From assembly GCA_944362695.1 (NCBI GenBank), contig CALVTQ010000163.1:1-41793 (forward strand): a DNA stretch of 41,793 bases, read 5' to 3'. Each line of letters opens with the position of its first letter. The stretch's first letter is position 1. Below, piece after piece: positions 15,827 through 24,490 of this stretch. The position numbers and the translations under genes were made by a program. Under the pieces are notes generated by a model. The model was not told the DNA's origin, did no database searches, and saw nothing but the letters and a program-made list of their open reading frames with translations. Source of the stretch: an uncultured Clostridia bacterium (GTDB taxonomy: Bacteria > Bacillota > Clostridia > Christensenellales > Aristaeellaceae).

Positions 15827-17640
15827 GCCTTGTCCTCCTCGGCGAGCAGCTCGCGATACTGGAGCAGCAGCTCGGCGAAGTAGTCAAGCGCCTCGCAGAC
15901 CGGCTGCGGCGTGGACATATCGACACCCGCGACCTTGAGCTCCTCGATGGGCGTCATGCTGCCACCGAGCGAGAGGAACTTGCGGTACGCCGCGACCTTC
16001 TCCGGGTCGCCGCTGAGGATGCCGCGCGCCAGCGCAACCGCCGCGCAGAAGCCCGTCGCGTACTTGTAGACATAGAACGGCGTGTAGAAGTGCGGGATGC
16101 GCATCCACTCGTACTGCACCTCTTTGTCGACCTTGACCGCGCCGCCGTAGTAGAGCTTGTTGAGGTCGTAGTACATGCTGCACAGGCTCTCCTTGGTCAG
16201 GCTCTCGCCGCGCTCGGCCATCTGGTGCGCCTTGTGCTCAAACTCCGCGAACATCGTCTGGCGGAACACCGTCGTGCGGAAGTGCTCGAGAATCGAGCCG
16301 ATGAACACGAGCTTGGCCGCGCGGTTGTCGGCGTACTTTTTGAGCAGGTGCTCGGCGAGCAGGATCTCGTTGCAGGTCGAGGCGACCTCGGCGACGAACA
16401 GCGTGTAATCCGCCTTGGCATAGGGCTGCGTCTTGTTGGAATAGAAGCTGTGCATCGCGTGGCCCATCTCGTGGCACATCGTGGAAATGCCATCGTAATT
16501 GTGCTTGTGGTTGAGCAGCACATAGGGCGTCGTCCAGTACGTACCGCCGTTGCAGTACGCGCCGCCGCGCTTGTTCTTCGTCTCGTATACGTCGATCCAG
16601 CGCTCCGGCAGGGCGCGGCTGGCGTCCTTCACATAGTCCTCGCCAAGCGGCGCAACCGCCTCAAGGAACGTGGCGAACGCGTCCTCCACGCTCATGCTCA
16701 TGTCAAAGGAACCCTTGGGCACGGCGTACAGGTCGTACAAGTGCAGCTTGCCCACGCCCAGCTGCTCGCGGCGCACCTTCAGGTATTCCGTCAGCGTGCC
16801 GATGCCGCCGTGGATGGCCTCGATCAGGCTGTCATACACGCTCTCGTCGATGTCGTCCGGGTAGAGCGACGCCTGACGGGCGCTGGCATAGCCGCGCGCC
16901 TTCGCGCCGAAGATGCTCGACTTGACCTGTCCGGCGTACATCGCGGCGAACGTGTTGCCCATCCTGCCGTAGCCGTTCATGACGTTCATGTATGCGCTCT
17001 TGCGCACGGCCCTGTCCGGGCTGACGAGGAACGCGTTAAGGCGCACATCGGTGAGGCGGGTCTTCTTGCCGTCCTCGCCGCGCGTGGTGCCAAGGTCCAT
17101 ATCCGCGCTGGTCAGCATCGCGTATGCGTTGTGCGGCGCACGGCGAACCTCGCCCGCCAGCGCCATCATCTGCTCCTCGCGCGTGCTGAGCGTGTGCGGC
17201 TTCATGCGGATCATGCCCTTGAGGAACGCGTCGTAGTCGGCGAACGCCGGGTCCTCGGCCATCGCGGTGAGCTCCGCCTCGTCGAGCGCGAGCAGCTCCG
17301 GCGTCAGGAACGCGGTTTTCGCGCCGACCTCGCCGCCGAGCATCGCAGCGCGGGCGCGCAGGCCCTGATATTTATCGTTCGTGCTCTCCTCGTCCAGCTT
17401 CATCCCGGCGTAGCAGAACACGCCCGCCAGCAGCTCGTCGATCTTCATGTACTCGTCGAGCGCCTCGCGCACGGCCTGCCTGCCGCTGCTCAGCGTGCCC
17501 GCGCGCTTGGAAAACGCCTCGGCCATTTCGCCGACCTTGACAAACGCCTTCTCCCAAGCCTCGTCGCTCTCGAAGATACGCGTCAGGTCCCAGGTGTACT
17601 TCTCCTCGACCGTCTGGCGCGTCAGTTCACGAATCTGCAT
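15823..17640 (-). CDS. pepF: Oligoendopeptidase F (M3 family)
   Basis: A cytoplasmic zinc oligopeptidase that degrades short peptides. It has 605 residues, the normal length. The N-terminus RELTRQTVEEKYTWDLTRIF is typical of PepF. The zinc site is H390-E391-M-G-H394 with the downstream Glu in FVAEVASTCNE. An AGAGGG site precedes the ATG. It follows the PFL-protein gene by 42 bp and overlaps the next gene by 4 bp. Confidence 0.96.
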   Translation of the reverse strand: MQIRELTRQTVEEKYTWDLTRIFESDEAWEKAFVKVGEMAEAFSKRAGTLSSGRQAVREALDEYMKIDELLAGVFCYAGMKLDEESTNDKYQGLRARAAMLGGEVGAKTAFLTPELLALDEAELTAMAEDPAFADYDAFLKGMIRMKPHTLSTREEQMMALAGEVRRAPHNAYAMLTSADMDLGTTRGEDGKKTRLTDVRLNAFLVSPDRAVRKSAYMNVMNGYGRMGNTFAAMYAGQVKSSIFGAKARGYASARQASLYPDDIDESVYDSLIEAIHGGIGTLTEYLKVRREQLGVGKLHLYDLYAVPKGSFDMSMSVEDAFATFLEAVAPLGEDYVKDASRALPERWIDVYETKNKRGGAYCNGGTYWTTPYVLLNHKHNYDGISTMCHEMGHAMHSFYSNKTQPYAKADYTLFVAEVASTCNEILLAEHLLKKYADNRAAKLVFIGSILEHFRTTVFRQTMFAEFEHKAHQMAERGESLTKESLCSMYYDLNKLYYGGAVKVDKEVQYEWMRIPHFYTPFYVYKYATGFCAAVALARGILSGDPEKVAAYRKFLSLGGSMTPIEELKVAGVDMSTPQPVCEALDYFAELLLQYRELLAEEDKA

Positions 17641-17682
17641 TGTCTTTCCCTCTTTCTTCTATATATTGTGATGATTCGCTCA

Positions 17683-19038
17683 TCAGTTTTTCAGGCTCTG
17701 AAGCGGCGCGGGGATTCTGCCGCCGCGCGCGATGAATTCCTCGGCGGAATACGGGCTCACGCGCATGATCGGCGCGCGGCCGAACAGTCCGCCGAACTCG
17801 ACCTCGTCGCCCACGCCCTTGCCCGGCGCGGGGATGATGCGCACGGCGGTCGTCTTGCTGTTGACCATGCCGATGGCCGCCTCGTCGGCGATGATGGCCG
17901 CGATGGTCGAGGCCGGTGTGTCGCCAGGCACGGCGATCATATCAAGGCCGACGGAGCACACGCACGTCATCGCCTCGAGCTTCTCAAGGCTGAGCGCGCC
18001 GCACGCCGCCGCGTTGATCATGCCGATGTCCTCGCTGACCGGGATGAACGCGCCGGACAGGCCGCCCACGTGGCTCGAGGCCAGGACGCCGCCCTTCTTC
18101 ACCGCGTCGTTGAGCAGCGCGAGCGCCGCCGTCGTGCCGTGGCATCCGCAGACCTCAAGGCCCATTTCCTCGAGAATGTGCGCCACGGAATCGCCCATCG
18201 CCGGCGTCGGCGCCAGAGACAGATCGACGATGCCGAACGGCACGCCCAGGCGCGAACTTGCCTCGCGCGCGATGAGCTGGCCCACGCGCGTGATCTTGAA
18301 GGCCGTCTTCTTGATCGTCTCGGCGACCACGTCAAACGGCTGCCCCTTCGCCTCGACCTCCAGCGCATGCTTGACGACGCCGGGGCCGGAAATGCCCACG
18401 TTGATGCAGCAGTCGCCCTCGCCCGGGCCGTGGAACGCGCCCGCCATGAACGGGTTGTCCTCCACAGCGTTGGCAAAAACGACAAGCTTCATGCAGCCGG
18501 ATGCGTCGGTGTCGCGCGTCGCCTCTGCGATGTCCTTGACCGCCTGACCGCACAGGCGCACGGCGTCCATGTCGATGCCCGCGCGCGTGCTGGCGACGTT
18601 GACCGACGCGCAGACGCGCTCCGTGGTCGACAGCGCCTCCGGCAGAGACGCGATGAGCGCCCTGTCGCTGGCCGTCATGCCCTTCTGCACGAGCGCTGTG
18701 TAGCCGCCGATGTAGTTGACGCCGGTCTCCTTGGCCGCCGCGTCCATCGCGCGCGCCACGACGATCGGGTCGCCGCAGGCCGCCGCCACGAGGCTCGCCG
18801 GGGTCACGGAGATGCGCTTGTTGACGATCGGGATGCCGAACTCGCGCTCCAGATCCTCGCCGGTCTTCACAAGATGCTCGGCCTGTTTGGTGATGCGGTC
18901 GTATATGTTGGTGTAGAGCTGATTTTTGTCCGGATGCGCGCAGGTGTAGAGCGAAATGCCCATCGTGATCGTGCGGATGTCGAGCTTCTCCTGCGTGATC
19001 ATGCGCACCGTTTGCAGGATTTCAGACGTGTTGATCAT
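17683..19038 (-). CDS. PFL family protein (UPF0210/DUF711)
   Basis: A 451-residue cytoplasmic protein of the DUF711 family, recognised from the start [30 protein letters not shown] (in parts), the glycine-rich [19 protein letters not shown] block near 220-240 and the C-terminal [26 protein letters not shown]. The family resembles pyruvate formate-lyase in fold only by annotation history; its reaction is unknown to me. GGAGG precedes the ATG. It follows the ACT-domain gene by 12 bp, a pairing conserved widely in Firmicutes, which suggests the small protein senses a ligand for the larger one. Confidence 0.93.
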   Translation of the reverse strand: MINTSEILQTVRMITQEKLDIRTITMGISLYTCAHPDKNQLYTNIYDRITKQAEHLVKTGEDLEREFGIPIVNKRISVTPASLVAAACGDPIVVARAMDAAAKETGVNYIGGYTALVQKGMTASDRALIASLPEALSTTERVCASVNVASTRAGIDMDAVRLCGQAVKDIAEATRDTDASGCMKLVVFANAVEDNPFMAGAFHGPGEGDCCINVGISGPGVVKHALEVEAKGQPFDVVAETIKKTAFKITRVGQLIAREASSRLGVPFGIVDLSLAPTPAMGDSVAHILEEMGLEVCGCHGTTAALALLNDAVKKGGVLASSHVGGLSGAFIPVSEDIGMINAAACGALSLEKLEAMTCVCSVGLDMIAVPGDTPASTIAAIIADEAAIGMVNSKTTAVRIIPAPGKGVGDEVEFGGLFGRAPIMRVSPYSAEEFIARGGRIPAPLQSLKN

Positions 19039-19050
19039 GGCGTGCCTCCA

Positions 19051-19326
19051 TCAGATGCGGTGCATCGCGTCGAAGATTTCGCTGCGCTGGATGCGGATCT
19101 GAAGGCCCAGCTCCTTGCCAAGCTGCGTCAGCTCCTCCTCAAGCTGCGCAAAGCGGCTGAGCGAAATGTCAACGATCATGATCATGTTGAACATGCCCGA
19201 GAGCACCGTCTGCGAGATATCCAGAATATTCGCGTCATGCCTGGCCAGCGCGGCGCTCACGCGCGCGATGATGCCGATGGTGTCGTTGCCCACAACCGTC
19301 ACGACGGCGGTATTCTTCTTTTCCAT
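19051..19326 (-). CDS. ACT-domain protein (UPF0237)
   Basis: A single ACT domain of 91 residues, probably an amino-acid sensor. The ATG at 19326 has AGGAGG 7 nt upstream. Typical features are AVVTVVGNDTIGIIARVSAA, the glycine turn that binds ligands in ACT domains, and NILDISQTVLSGMFNMIMIV. It belongs to the group related to the regulatory half of GcvR. It is the first gene behind the strong promoter at 19387-19415 and is coupled to the PFL gene. Confidence 0.93.
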   Translation of the reverse strand: MEKKNTAVVTVVGNDTIGIIARVSAALARHDANILDISQTVLSGMFNMIMIVDISLSRFAQLEEELTQLGKELGLQIRIQRSEIFDAMHRI

Positions 19327-19386
19327 GTTTTTTCCTCCTGACTGCCGCATGCCTCACTGCTGCGGATTATTTTCCCAGGTTGCTTC

Positions 19387-19415
19387 ATTGTATTATGACT
19401 TGGCGATGATGTCAA
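19387..19415 (-). promoter_or_regulatory. Strong sigma-A promoter of the ACT-PFL-pepF operon
   Basis: TTGACA (19415-19410) and TACAAT (19392-19387) are spaced exactly 17 bp on the minus strand, partly inside the end of the HAD gene. It probably drives ACT, PFL, pepF and possibly all genes down to 10648, since no terminator is seen between them. Confidence 0.8.
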
Positions 19416-20091
19416 GACATGCGCGCGCCACGTCAACCGGCGTGTCGCAGATGACATCCGCACCGGCCAGCTCCTCGCGCGAACCCATGCCGTATGTCAC
19501 GGCCACGGCGGCCGCCCCGGCCAGACGCGCGTTCTCGACGTCGGTTCCGCGGTCGCCCACGCAGATCACGCGCCGCGCGCCGAGCTCGCGCTCCCACATG
19601 GCGATGCGCTGCGCCTTGGTGACGCCGGGCGTGAAGCCTATGCTCATGCGGATGAACGGCCGGATGCCGAAGGCGTCGATGCTCGCCTCGCAGTAGACCG
19701 TCGTGCCGTTGGTCAGCACGGCGAGCACCGCGTACGGCGCGAGCATGGCGAGCATATCGTGCACGCCCGGGAACATCCTGCCGATCGTCTTGACCAGCTC
19801 GAGCTCAACCTCGTCGATCAGCCTGTTGTATTCGGCGCGTCTGTCCGGCCCGATGCCCATCACGCGGCAGACCTCGTCCGGGTTCGGCCCGTTGAAGCTG
19901 TCGGCGAGCTCGTCGCTGATGACGCCGAAGCCCATCATTTCAAACACCTGCTTGTACAGCACGCGCGCGAGTTCCCGGCTGTCGGCGAGCGTGCCGTCCA
20001 GATCAAACACGATCAGCACAGGCCGCTCCTGTGCGCATACGCCGTATTCGCAGGCGTCCTGCGCCCTGTTTTGCGAGCACATTCTTTCCAT
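19393..20091 (-). CDS. HAD-superfamily hydrolase, phosphoglycolate phosphatase-like
   Basis: A cytoplasmic phosphatase of 232 residues. HAD motifs are visible in order: FDLDGTLADS (about 29-38, nucleophile Asp), LTNGT (about 125-129), a Lys in GVTKAQR and GDRGTDVENAR (about 178-188). The helical cap between motifs I and II puts it in the Gph/YjjG-like subgroup; the substrate cannot be read from sequence. An AGAGG site precedes the ATG. Residues 1-20 have no counterpart in the family core. It follows fbp by about 75 bp, so the two may be co-transcribed. Confidence 0.9.
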   Translation of the reverse strand: MERMCSQNRAQDACEYGVCAQERPVLIVFDLDGTLADSRELARVLYKQVFEMMGFGVISDELADSFNGPNPDEVCRVMGIGPDRRAEYNRLIDEVELELVKTIGRMFPGVHDMLAMLAPYAVLAVLTNGTTVYCEASIDAFGIRPFIRMSIGFTPGVTKAQRIAMWERELGARRVICVGDRGTDVENARLAGAAAVAVTYGMGSREELAGADVICDTPVDVARACLDIIAKS

Positions 20092-20166
20092 GGAAGACCT
20101 CTTTTCGTTCAGGTAAAATCAGCCGGAGGAGCCGCAAACCGGCCCGCCCGGCTGTGTGATGCTCTG

Positions 20167-22137
20167 TCAGCCGCGCATCTCCTTGATGACGCCGCTGCGG
20201 TAGGCCGCGATGAGCGCCATCAGGTCGTCGATGCGCCCGCGCAGGGCCTCGCCGTCGTCCGTGTCGGCGATCAGCAGGCGGCGCGGCATGCTGCGCACGA
20301 GGCTCTGCACGCTGTGGATGTCCTGCTCGGCAGAAATCGCGCTGGCCGTCGATTCAAACGGCTGATGCGCGACGAGATCGACCTCGTGCGACGTGAAAAT
20401 GAGCGTGTAGCCCGCGATGCCCGTAACCGGCTGATACGCTCGCGACAGGCCGCCGTCGATGACCAGCAGCTTGCCGCCCGCCTTGATCGGGCTCTCGCCC
20501 TGCCCCAGCTTGACCGGCACGTGGCCGTTGATGATCAGGCCGTTTTCGCTCAGGTCGAACTCGCGCAGGATGCGCAGCGCCGTCGCCTCGTCGTCCTGGA
20601 AATCATAATACGCGTTCTTTTTTTCGACGTGCGTCTCCTTGTCGCGCACGAAGTAGCGCTCAAACGTCGCCATCTTCGCCTTGCCGAACACGGGCGAGTT
20701 CGGGCCGCTGCCCAGATACCAAAGGAAGTCCTGTCCGTCCTGGCGAACGGGGCTGCCCAGCGTCGCAAAATAGCCCTGACGCGCAAGCTTGTCGGCGGCC
20801 TCGATGCCCGCCCTGCCGCAAAGCGCGCCCTTGCCCGTCACGGGGATCGGCGCAAATTCGCCGTCCTCGTTCATCGGAATGCAGCCGTGGTAGAGCAGGT
20901 TGCCGTTGCAGCGCAGATACATGCCGCCCGCGCTGTAAAGGAACTGCACATGGCGCTGCAGCTTCTCCGAGTGCGCGAACTCGAGCACCAGCCTGTCCAT
21001 GACCTCGCGCTCCACCGGCGTGAGCGTGTAGGGATCGGCGGGGTCGATCGTCGGGAAATTGCAGCTGCGCAGCGGATAACGCTTGCCCTCGATCTCCACG
21101 GTCTGATTTTCGAAGTCGATGCGGTGCAGCACGCGCCTGTCGTCCATGTTGTATTCGGGATGGCGCGCGATAAGCTGGCCCTCGAGCTTGAATTGCAGCA
21201 CAGCTGCGGCCTTGTGCATGCGCGCGAGCTCCATCTCGTCCTCGTGCAGATCCTCGCCGTTGTCCCTCGGCAGGAACGCGTCGCACGTGTCGTCAGCGTA
21301 ATGCGTCATCGCCAGCATCGCCAACGGGCGCAGCGATATGCCGTAGCCGACCTCAAGCGTCTCGAGGTTGCCGTACTTGACCGACGTGACGATAATCTGC
21401 GCAATGCACGCCTCGCTAAGCGCCGCCGCGCCCATCCACACGATGTCGTGGTTGCCCCACTGTACATCGACCTTGTGGTAATTTTCCAGCGCGTCGAGGA
21501 TCAAATCGGCGCGCGGGCCTCTGTCAAAGATGTCGCCGATGATGTGCAGCCTGTCGATCGCCAGCGTCTGGATGACCTTGCTCAGTGCGATAATCATCGC
21601 GTCGGCCTGCCCCGTCTCGAGGATCGACTGCATCACCTCGCGGTAGTAGCCCTCCTTGTCCGGCGTGCCGTCGGCAAACAGCAGCTCCTGAATCAGCGAG
21701 CCCATCTCCTTAGGCATGCTCGAGCGCACGCGCGCGCGGGTGTATTTGACCGAGCACATGCGGCAGACCTCCACCAGCCGGTAGATCGTCAGCCGATACC
21801 ACTCCTGATTGACCACGCCCTGCTTTTTGAGCAGCGCGAGCTTCTCGTCCGGGTAGTAGATCAGCGTGGAGAGCATGTCCCGCTCGTGCGTGGAGAGCAG
21901 GTTGCAGTACAGGTCGTTGATCTTGCGCTTGATGACGCCGCTGGCGTTATGCAGGATATGCAGGAACGCCGCGTGCTCGCCGTGCAGGTCGCTCATGAAG
22001 TGCTCCGTCCCCTTGGGCAGATGCAGCACGGCGCGCAGGTGGGCGACCTCGGCGGACGCCTCCTGAATCGTCTTATACTGGTTTTGCAGCAGCTTGAGAT
22101 ACCGGATTTCGTCGGCAGAAAATACCCTGTTGAGCAA
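20167..22137 (-). CDS. fbp: Fructose-1,6-bisphosphatase class III
   Basis: The gluconeogenic phosphatase converting fructose 1,6-bisphosphate to fructose 6-phosphate, of the Firmicutes-specific class III that belongs to the calcineurin-like metallophosphatases. It has 656 residues. Metal-site blocks are HFMSDLHGEHAAFLHIL (about 46-62), IGDIFDRGPRADLI (about 195) and VQWGNHDIVWMGAAAL (about 220). NGHVPVKLGQGESPIKAGGK lies near 545. The start is TTG with AAAAGGAGG 8 nt upstream; no other start fits as well. No clear promoter is seen; the non-coding stretch upstream is described separately. Confidence 0.97.
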   Translation of the reverse strand: MLNRVFSADEIRYLKLLQNQYKTIQEASAEVAHLRAVLHLPKGTEHFMSDLHGEHAAFLHILHNASGVIKRKINDLYCNLLSTHERDMLSTLIYYPDEKLALLKKQGVVNQEWYRLTIYRLVEVCRMCSVKYTRARVRSSMPKEMGSLIQELLFADGTPDKEGYYREVMQSILETGQADAMIIALSKVIQTLAIDRLHIIGDIFDRGPRADLILDALENYHKVDVQWGNHDIVWMGAAALSEACIAQIIVTSVKYGNLETLEVGYGISLRPLAMLAMTHYADDTCDAFLPRDNGEDLHEDEMELARMHKAAAVLQFKLEGQLIARHPEYNMDDRRVLHRIDFENQTVEIEGKRYPLRSCNFPTIDPADPYTLTPVEREVMDRLVLEFAHSEKLQRHVQFLYSAGGMYLRCNGNLLYHGCIPMNEDGEFAPIPVTGKGALCGRAGIEAADKLARQGYFATLGSPVRQDGQDFLWYLGSGPNSPVFGKAKMATFERYFVRDKETHVEKKNAYYDFQDDEATALRILREFDLSENGLIINGHVPVKLGQGESPIKAGGKLLVIDGGLSRAYQPVTGIAGYTLIFTSHEVDLVAHQPFESTASAISAEQDIHSVQSLVRSMPRRLLIADTDDGEALRGRIDDLMALIAAYRSGVIKEMRG

Positions 22138-22318
22138 CGTGGCTTCCTCCTTTTCTTGCGGTCACGCGCGTGTGCTGTGCGGCTGTTTTTTGGATATGTG
22201 TTTGGGTTATGGGATACAGAAACCGGCGCGGATTCTGCGCCGATGAGGGTCAATGCGAAGCGAGGCTTTGGGGTTGGTAGGATTTGCGGCATTTCCTCTC
22301 TGGCCCCGCCCCGATCAT

Positions 22319-22336
22319 AGGCGTGCGCGCACGCCT
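22319..22336. repeat. 18-bp perfect palindrome upstream of fbp
   Basis: AGGCGTGCGCGCACGCCT is fully self-complementary and lies about 180 bp upstream of fbp. It could be a regulator site or a cruciform/hairpin. No other function is evident. Confidence 0.5.
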
Positions 22337-22574
22337 GTTCCGGGACTGCTTTTTTATTGTATAGGGGTTACGCTGGGACGCTGTCCCAAACCCTGCGAGG
22401 GCTTTGATCCGGGGAACCTTATAGTCGCGCCCTGCGGTCGCTCGTTAAGGTTCCCGACGCTCCGCCTGCCTTCATCCGCCACTGGCGGCGGCAGGCTCCG
22501 GTCCCCTCGACCCCAGCAGGGACCAGTCCCTGCACCCTTCTTCGCTTCGCGCCTGTTTAAGCAGCTTTTTTATT
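22332..22574. repeat. Four-hairpin non-coding element flanked by imperfect direct repeats
   Basis: Between fbp and ridA there is no gene. Four inverted repeats follow each other: TGGGAC/GTCCCA (22374-22388), GGGAACCTTA/TAAGGTTCCC (22412-22455), CCTGCC/GGCAGG enclosing CCGCC/GGCGG (22465-22495) and CAGGGAC/GTCCCTG (22517-22532). Either side is CGCCTGTT, 6-8 nt, then GCTTTTTTATT (22332-22358 and 22550-22574), the right copy covering the ridA stop codon. The look is that of the dispersed palindromic intergenic units of some Clostridia, or a structured RNA; that comparison is from memory. Confidence 0.6.
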
Positions 22575-22950
22575 TCTTGGCGATGCACTCGACCTCGATA
22601 GCCAGGCCCATCGGGAGCTTAGAAACCTCCACGCAGGTGCGCGCCGGGAAGTCCGGGCCGAAGTACTCGGCATACAGCTTATTGACCTCGGCAAAGTCGC
22701 CGATATCGGTCAGGAACACGGTCGTCTTGAGCACGTCGGCGGTGGTCAGCCCCAGCTCGCCGAGTACGGTCACGATGTTGTCAAACACCTGTTTAGCCTG
22801 CGCCAGCGTGCCGCCCTCCACAGGCTTCTGCACAGCCGGATCGACGCCGATCATGCCGCTCATGAACACCAGATCCCCGCAGATCGTCGCGGTGCAGTAC
22901 GGGCCGACAGCCGCCGGGCCCTTCGCCGTCTTAAAGCAAACCTTTTCCAT
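22570..22950 (-). CDS. ridA: RidA family enamine/imine deaminase
   Basis: A small cytoplasmic trimeric enzyme that hydrolyses reactive 2-aminoacrylate and related enamines. It has 126 residues from the ATG at 22950 with GGAGG 8 nt upstream. Family motifs include GPAAVGPYCTA (11-21), MSGMIGVDP, AQAKQVFDNI and the C-terminal FPARTCVEVSKLPMGLAIEV, with the substrate-binding Arg at 104 and Glu at 119. It is the last gene of the tilS-to-ridA cluster, 45 bp after the VanW gene. Confidence 0.96.
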   Translation of the reverse strand: MEKVCFKTAKGPAAVGPYCTATICGDLVFMSGMIGVDPAVQKPVEGGTLAQAKQVFDNIVTVLGELGLTTADVLKTTVFLTDIGDFAEVNKLYAEYFGPDFPARTCVEVSKLPMGLAIEVECIAKK

Positions 22951-22995
22951 GATGATATCCTCCATTTTTTCAATAATACTTGGCTTTTTATCCGC

Positions 22996-24486
22996 TCATC
23001 GCTCCGTCGTGCCCACGTAAATCACGGGCGCGACCGGCGCGTAGCTGTCCTTTGAAATTTCTTCGGTGCTCAGCACTTTGCCCTCGCCGTCGAGCGTGCG
23101 GCGCGTGACCGTCGCCTCCCAGCCCGGCAGGCCGTCGTGCACAGGCACCTGTTCGTCGGTATACGTGGCGTATTCGCCTGCCTGATCGCGGTAGTAGACC
23201 GGCGTATCGGCCATCGTGCCCTCGACGCCCTCGCTCACCAGCTCGATTCGGTTTTCCAGCGGCAGGCCGATGATCTGAATCTCGATCGTCGCGACCGTCT
23301 CTTTGTCCGCCTCCGTCGTATATGTGCGCGCGGTGATGAACAGCGGCGCGTCCGTGTCGTTGCGCAGCGCAAGATCGAGGCCCTGGTCGCTGACCGCCGC
23401 CTCCTGCCCGATCTCGCAGAAGTCCGTCATCGGGTATGCCGCCGCATTGCGCTCGCTGACCGTCACGTCCGCCAGCAGCGCCGCACGGTACAGCGCCGTC
23501 GAGACCTGACACACGCCGCCGCCCACGCCGTTTGCGTACGGGCCGTAAGCCGGTTCGGGCGCGGCGACATAGCCGTTTTCCTCCACGCGCTTGCCGACGA
23601 TCTCGTTGAACGTTCTCGTCTCGCCCGGGTCGATGCGCACGCCGTTGAGCATGCGCGCGGCAATCGCGGCATTGTTGCGTCCGCCCTCGTCCTGCGTCAG
23701 CGTCATACGCACGCGAGCGCGCAGGCTGATGCCCTGCTCAAGCTGCGCGCGCGTGACGGCGGGTTCAATCGGCTCCGGCACAATCTCTGCCGTGCCGGGC
23801 GTGATGCTCGCGACGGCCTTCTCGATGCCCGTCTTCAGCGGCGCGGTGTCAAGCGCGTATCCGTCCGCCTCATCGGTGAAGCGAAACGGCTCGCTGTTGC
23901 CCGGCGCGAAACGGAACGTCGCGTCGACCGGGTCGCTTTCCACGTCCGTTTTGATCTGTTTAAGCAGCGCGTCCGCAGCCGCGAGGTCATACGTGATCTC
24001 GATCTCGCCGCTCACCGGCTCGCGCTGCAATTGCAGCATCGCGATGAACCGCCCGATCATGCCGCCCTCGCGTCCGATGCTCCAAAGCGGCGCGAGCGTA
24101 GCCTCCTCGTCGACCGCAAGCGCCACGTCCTGCGCGCTCAGCGAATACGTCTTCTCTCCTCCGGTCAGCGTGTAGCTCCAGCCCGCGATGTCCTCCTGCG
24201 TCCTTTGCAGGATCAGCGCGCGCGCGTTCTCCCACGTCGCCCCGCCCAGCGGATAGCCCGCGAGTGTCACGCCCGGCAAAAACGCGTTTGCATACGGCTG
24301 CGTCGCGTTGTAGATGTAGATCGTCCCCGCGCCCACGGCCAGCGCGATGAAGAAGATCACCAGCGAGACCACGCCCGCCGTGCCGATGCCCTTCCCGCGC
24401 TTGCCCTTGCGCTTCTTTTTCTTCGGCGTATTTTTCGGCTTGTTCTCCTTCGGCGGCGTATAGCCTGCCTTCGTCATGATCGGCAT
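22996..24486 (-). CDS. VanW-family protein with peptidoglycan-binding-like and G5 domains
   Basis: An anchored extracytoplasmic protein of 496 residues. A basic cytoplasmic N-terminus (KKKKRKGKRGKG) precedes one transmembrane helix at about 38-60. Next is a PG_binding_4-like region (about 65-200), the VanW core (about 270-400) with FNEIVGKRVEENGYV and GVGGGVCQVSTALYRAALLA, then a G5-like C-terminal strand region ending APVAPVIYVG. VanW proteins are widespread in Firmicutes; their reaction is unknown and presence does not imply vancomycin resistance. GAGGTGA before the start overlaps the end of the PHP gene, so the two are coupled. Confidence 0.92.
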   Translation of the reverse strand: MPIMTKAGYTPPKENKPKNTPKKKKRKGKRGKGIGTAGVVSLVIFFIALAVGAGTIYIYNATQPYANAFLPGVTLAGYPLGGATWENARALILQRTQEDIAGWSYTLTGGEKTYSLSAQDVALAVDEEATLAPLWSIGREGGMIGRFIAMLQLQREPVSGEIEITYDLAAADALLKQIKTDVESDPVDATFRFAPGNSEPFRFTDEADGYALDTAPLKTGIEKAVASITPGTAEIVPEPIEPAVTRAQLEQGISLRARVRMTLTQDEGGRNNAAIAARMLNGVRIDPGETRTFNEIVGKRVEENGYVAAPEPAYGPYANGVGGGVCQVSTALYRAALLADVTVSERNAAAYPMTDFCEIGQEAAVSDQGLDLALRNDTDAPLFITARTYTTEADKETVATIEIQIIGLPLENRIELVSEGVEGTMADTPVYYRDQAGEYATYTDEQVPVHDGLPGWEATVTRRTLDGEGKVLSTEEISKDSYAPVAPVIYVGTTER

Positions 24487-24490
24487 AGGG

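Noticed and set aside
16090-19341. A long plus-strand frame opposite pepF, the PFL gene and the ACT gene
   Set aside because: It shows the same antisense composition, with no domain or ribosome binding site; the minus-strand genes are certain.
19759-22320. A long plus-strand frame opposite fbp
   Set aside because: It is an antisense shadow of the fbp and HAD genes, with no family resemblance.
22996-24486. Vancomycin resistance determinant
   Set aside because: VanW-domain proteins are common in Firmicutes without resistance; no vanS, vanR, vanH, vanA or vanX is present in the window.
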